From assembly GCA_911728435.2 (NCBI GenBank), contig OU452201.1, positions 15,872,001 to 15,936,000 on the forward strand: a DNA stretch of 64,000 bases. The letters run 5' to 3'. Below are positions 60,920-64,000 of the stretch, in pieces. Both the position numbers and the translations under genes were made by a program. The notes under the pieces are model-generated. The model made no database searches and was not told where the DNA came from. It worked only from the letters and a program-made list of their open reading frames with translations. This stretch comes from Apoderus coryli. Lineage: Eukaryota > Arthropoda > Insecta > Coleoptera > Attelabidae. Each line of letters starts with the position of its first letter. Position 1 is the first letter of the stretch.

Positions 60920-61861
60920 ACTCAAAACAAGAAAATCCTGAATTTTAACATAAGATTCTTTGGACGGATGAGTCTTCTTTTACCAGACATGAAGTAACAA
61001 ATTACCATAATATCCATTTTTAATCTTGTGTTTCTCATGAACCTTGTTACAATTTTTTTATATAATTTCTTCTTTTTCTTGATATGTTAGGTTCTATTTT
61101 ATAAGGGAAATTTTTGTTTGAAATATTTTTTAATTCGTGTCCGTACTACGTTTCGGCCTATTCGTCTTCTTCAGGTACATTTCTTTTTCTAAAATTTGAA
61201 ACTAGATTTAAACCCTATAAACGACGTGGTAGTGTTTAAAAAAATTGTAATACAAAATTAATATAAAACATTAATTAATAAAAATTTCATTCAAACAAAA
61301 ATACCCACTAAAAGAATCTTACATTCCAAGAAAAATAATATCCATATTTGGGCACATCAAAATCCTCCAGAAATTCGGTCAAGATAATTTCAAAACAAAT
61401 TTTTCGTAATGTTTCGTTGGACGTTATTGATGTTAAGGTTTGTGGTGCATATTTGCTACCCCCAAGGTCGAACTCGGAACTGTTTCTGGAGTTTCTTTTT
61501 TAAGAACCTAGAAGATGTACCCATTAATTTAAGGCAGGAGAGTTGGATACAACTGAATGGAGCCCCCATTTTGGAATAGCTGTAAGAAAATGGCTCAATA
61601 AAAATTATCGTCAACGATCGATTGTCCGGATCGGGGGAAATGACGTGGTATTGGACCAGTGGCCTGGCCACCCAGTCACCAGATTTTAATCCGCTAGACT
61701 TTTACGTTTGCGGTACTATTAAATATAAAGTCTACGCTAATCCCGTATTAACAAGGCAAGATTTAATTTTAAGAATTCAGCAAGCCTGCAATGATATGCG
61801 GCGAAATCCGCATGAAGTATCTGCTGCAATAAATGCGTTAGATGGACTACATTTTGAATAA
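60920..61861 (+). pseudogene. Mariner/IS630-type transposase split by an insertion
   Basis: ILWTDESSFTRHEVTNYHNIH (first Asp) stops at 61017, and the frame resumes at 61335 with NIHIWAHQNPPEIRSR. It continues through NLEDVPINLRQESWIQLNGAP (second-Asp region, Asp lost) and ends in the open frame SPDFNPLDFYVCGTIKYKVY...ALDGLHFE. The right terminus may be the CAGGGTCGTCCAG (minus strand) at about 62345-62357. Confidence 0.8.
61018..61334 (-). mobile_element. 317-bp insertion with 11-bp target duplication and hammerhead-like motif (copy 4)
   Basis: ATAATATCCAT occurs exactly at both borders (61007-61017 and 61335-61345), interrupting the transposase frame. On the minus strand, 61174-61151, CTGAAGA is followed by a 12-base spacer and CGAAAC. 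No protein is encoded. It is probably a fragment of a retroelement; orientation is set by the motif. Confidence 0.7.
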
Positions 61862-62369
61862 TTTTTGTGATTTTACCTTTAATTTTCATACATTTTGTTA
61901 TTTTTGTTGAAAGCCACCAATGAAATTTCTTATTTTCGTTTTTGTATATTTTTTTTTTTAGAAATCTTTAGGTATTTTAATTTTTTATATGTAAACAATG
62001 TGTCAAACGAAAAAAAATAAAGAGCCATTTTTTGTCGTAAATTGAACAAGCACTGTAGAAATAATTTTGTCTTCCAAAAAATCCGGTACCATATTTTTAA
62101 AATTGAAATTGTGCGAAGATGTGTCCATCCGCACGCCACTGGTGAAAGTAAAATAATAATTTTCGCGTAAAAAGATGTATCTCAAATATCTAAATTTCAT
62201 TTAAATATCTAAAGTAGTTTCAAAATTATTATTAAATTTACACATTGTACCTTTGTAATCAAGCATTTTTGTAATATAGTTTATATAATATAAACTGATA
62301 CTATTTGGTGGTTTTCTGCATGCCTCCAAAGTTTCCGATTTCGAAACTGGACGACCCTGTATATTTCAA

Positions 62370-62959
62370 CATTTAAAGTACTGATTGAAATCTACAATTT
62401 ATTTTTTACCTGTTGTATTCACCCCCTACTGCAGAACCGTGGGAATGTAATATATTGCTATGCTATTTTTCAAATATGTGTCAAAGGATGTTTACTCTTA
62501 CAAAAAAATATCACAATACTTATACGTTTTAGAAAATTTGGCATTGTTTTGTGACTGTGAAAATTCCACAAAAGGTTATGTGATTAAAATATAACCTGTT
62601 ATCCACTGATAAGTATTGAATTACATCTGAAACTTGTAGAATGCGTATTACAAAGTTTCTTCAACTAGATCCTGGTGGTGTCCTCGTGTAGTCTACGCTG
62701 GCAAACAAATTACCACACCCAGCTTATCGTCCACCTTAATTTAGTGAAAACTTAGGCGATGATACTCTGCCAGCTCTCCTCACTAACCCCAGAGTTTGTC
62801 AGGTACCTAATAGAATTCAGCAACGCTGTGCACGAAATGTTTTCTTTACTGGTATTGTTCAATCAAAACCCATCCGCATGGTTGAAGGTTGCTTCCAAGC
62901 TTGTTGTCGCGTCCAATTTAAACTTAGAGTCTGACATATGATGTTTTAAGTCATTCTTG
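62370..62959. other. Gene-free stretch before the LINE
   Basis: The 62640-62950 part is less AT-rich and may belong to the LINE's upstream coding region, but I cannot read it in frame. Confidence 0.3.
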
Positions 62960-63565
62960 AGAATCATACATTTTTAAAGCTATCCTTTCTATAAGGGGAG
63001 CGAGTGGGACTGCGAGGGTGTTCAGAACTCAAAAAAGGATCATCAGAGCGATGCAGGGAATCTCTCAAACTACTTCCTGTAAGGACCATTTCAAAAAATT
63101 AAAGTTAATGACATTCCCTTCACTATACATGTACTCACTTATAATACATATAAAAAAACAAAATGAAATATTGCCTAAATCAGAAGATATACATAGTCAC
63201 AATACTAGAAATAAAACTAACTTTGCATTACCATTCTCCAGATCAACTACTGGCCAAAAGAACCCTAACTACATAGGTGTTAAATGTTTCAATAAAATTT
63301 TAAAAATACAAAAGTTTCAAAACATTTCTATCAAAAAACTGAAACTGGAGCTGAGAACCTTTTTTATAGAGAAATGTTTTTATTCTGTAGACGAGTTTTT
63401 AAGTTATACTAATGAATAGTTTTAAGTCCCGAATTATAGCGGGTTATGTATGAATATTATTGTTTTTGTGTTGTATGTAATATTATTGGGTATCCCATAA
63501 TGTGACATGTCATATTGTATATTGTTATCATTCTGAGGAGCAAAGAATAAATAAAAAAAAAAACA
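62960..63565 (+). mobile_element. LINE 3' end (reverse transcriptase carboxyl part, tail)
   Basis: The open frame at 63018-63419 gives VFRTQKRIIRAMQGIS, FKKLKLMTFPSLYMYSLI, HNTRNKTNFALPFSRSTTGQ, NPNYIGVKCFN and FFIEKCFYSVDEFL, the standard end of jockey/CR1-like insect LINE ORF2. A short 3' untranslated region ends AATAAATAAAAAAAAAAA near 63546-63562. The frame's 5' part is broken or missing, so this is a 5'-truncated copy. Confidence 0.85.
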
Positions 63566-64000
63566 ATAAGCAAAATAGAAGAGCTAGTGGATTTACTGAT
63601 CGGCTGTAATTTTTTGGATTTTTTGAATTGGATCAACTGAATTAAATTATCTCTTAAATGTGGTATGTATACGAACTCTACGAAAGAAAGATTAGGGACA
63701 ACAACAATAAACCACATTCTGGGACATTCAAACCTTTGGAAGTAAAATATACACTGGAATATTTCCAGCCAAATAAATTTTCTGAAGATGACGTCAATAA
63801 TGGAATGGATAATCCACCCTCGTCCATCAAATATAATTTAGAGCCAGGCTGGTAAGGAACCTATACCTAATATGTCGCCTAGCTGAACAATTATTTTGAT
63901 ATACAAAAATTAGTGCAAAAGAACCTTCAACCTGAATAATTGTACAGAGCATTCTTTTTGTTGCACATATTATCAGGATATACTCAATATGGTTAGACTC
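63566..64000 (+). other. Right edge, possible exon
   Basis: A 65-codon frame at 63658-63855 (MWYVYELYERKIRDNNNKPH ... SIKYNLEPGW) has ordinary protein composition and ends in TGGTAAGGA, which could be a donor rather than a stop. I do not recognise it. It might be an exon of a gene beyond the window or transposon sequence. Confidence 0.25.

Noticed and set aside
1..64000. A CRISPR array, operon or other prokaryotic system
   Set aside because: There is no regular repeat-spacer array, and the genes are intron-containing eukaryotic genes with individual promoters.

Overview
The window is nuclear DNA from an insect: AT-rich, intron-containing genes with insect-like proteins, and dense DNA-transposon debris. 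A beetle is my best guess, from overall texture and the frequent 'taggta' motifs, but nothing here proves the order. Genes occupy mainly the first 35 kb; the remaining 29 kb shows no convincing host gene.

Left to right, the supported host genes are: the 3' part of a TMEM41B (Stasimon) VTT-family ER protein (+, 2-400); a C6orf89-like single-pass membrane protein (-, 1251-2938, 3 exons); WASHC3/CCDC53, a WASH complex subunit (+, 4065-4787); ribosomal protein eL42/RpL36A (-, 4896-5506); a THAP-domain protein (+, 8472-9528); a prothymosin-alpha-like acidic nuclear protein (+, 13545-19686); clathrin light chain (+, 23024-28300, with a 12-nt microexon); and an AMN1-like leucine-rich-repeat protein (-, 30525-34758). 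They are unrelated housekeeping genes, each with its own promoter, and do not form a functional cluster. The exon models were assembled by hand from splice signals, phase continuity and family similarity.

Mobile DNA fills the spaces. It includes a PIF/Harbinger-type element with a decayed Myb/SANT gene (6178-7441), piggyBac remnants (about 10876-12335, and a derivative inside the last AMN1 intron), many Tc1/mariner/IS630-type transposase corpses and their MITEs (ends reading TA-CAGGGTG or TA-CAGTG), a hAT fragment (54328-55170), LINE fragments (RNase H at 38520-38890; RT carboxyl end with poly-A tail at 62960-63565), a 5S-rRNA-like SINE and a foldback element whose arms both carry a tRNA-Ala-like segment.

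The most interesting signals are: the 12-nt microexon in clathrin light chain; a repeated hammerhead-ribozyme-like motif at four loci, one inside a 317-bp insertion with a perfect 11-bp target duplication; the tRNA-Ala foldback; a stray copy of the THAP exon 2 splice acceptor lying upstream of the gene; and a MITE inserted within the arm of another MITE. I found no coherent, previously undescribed multi-gene system.
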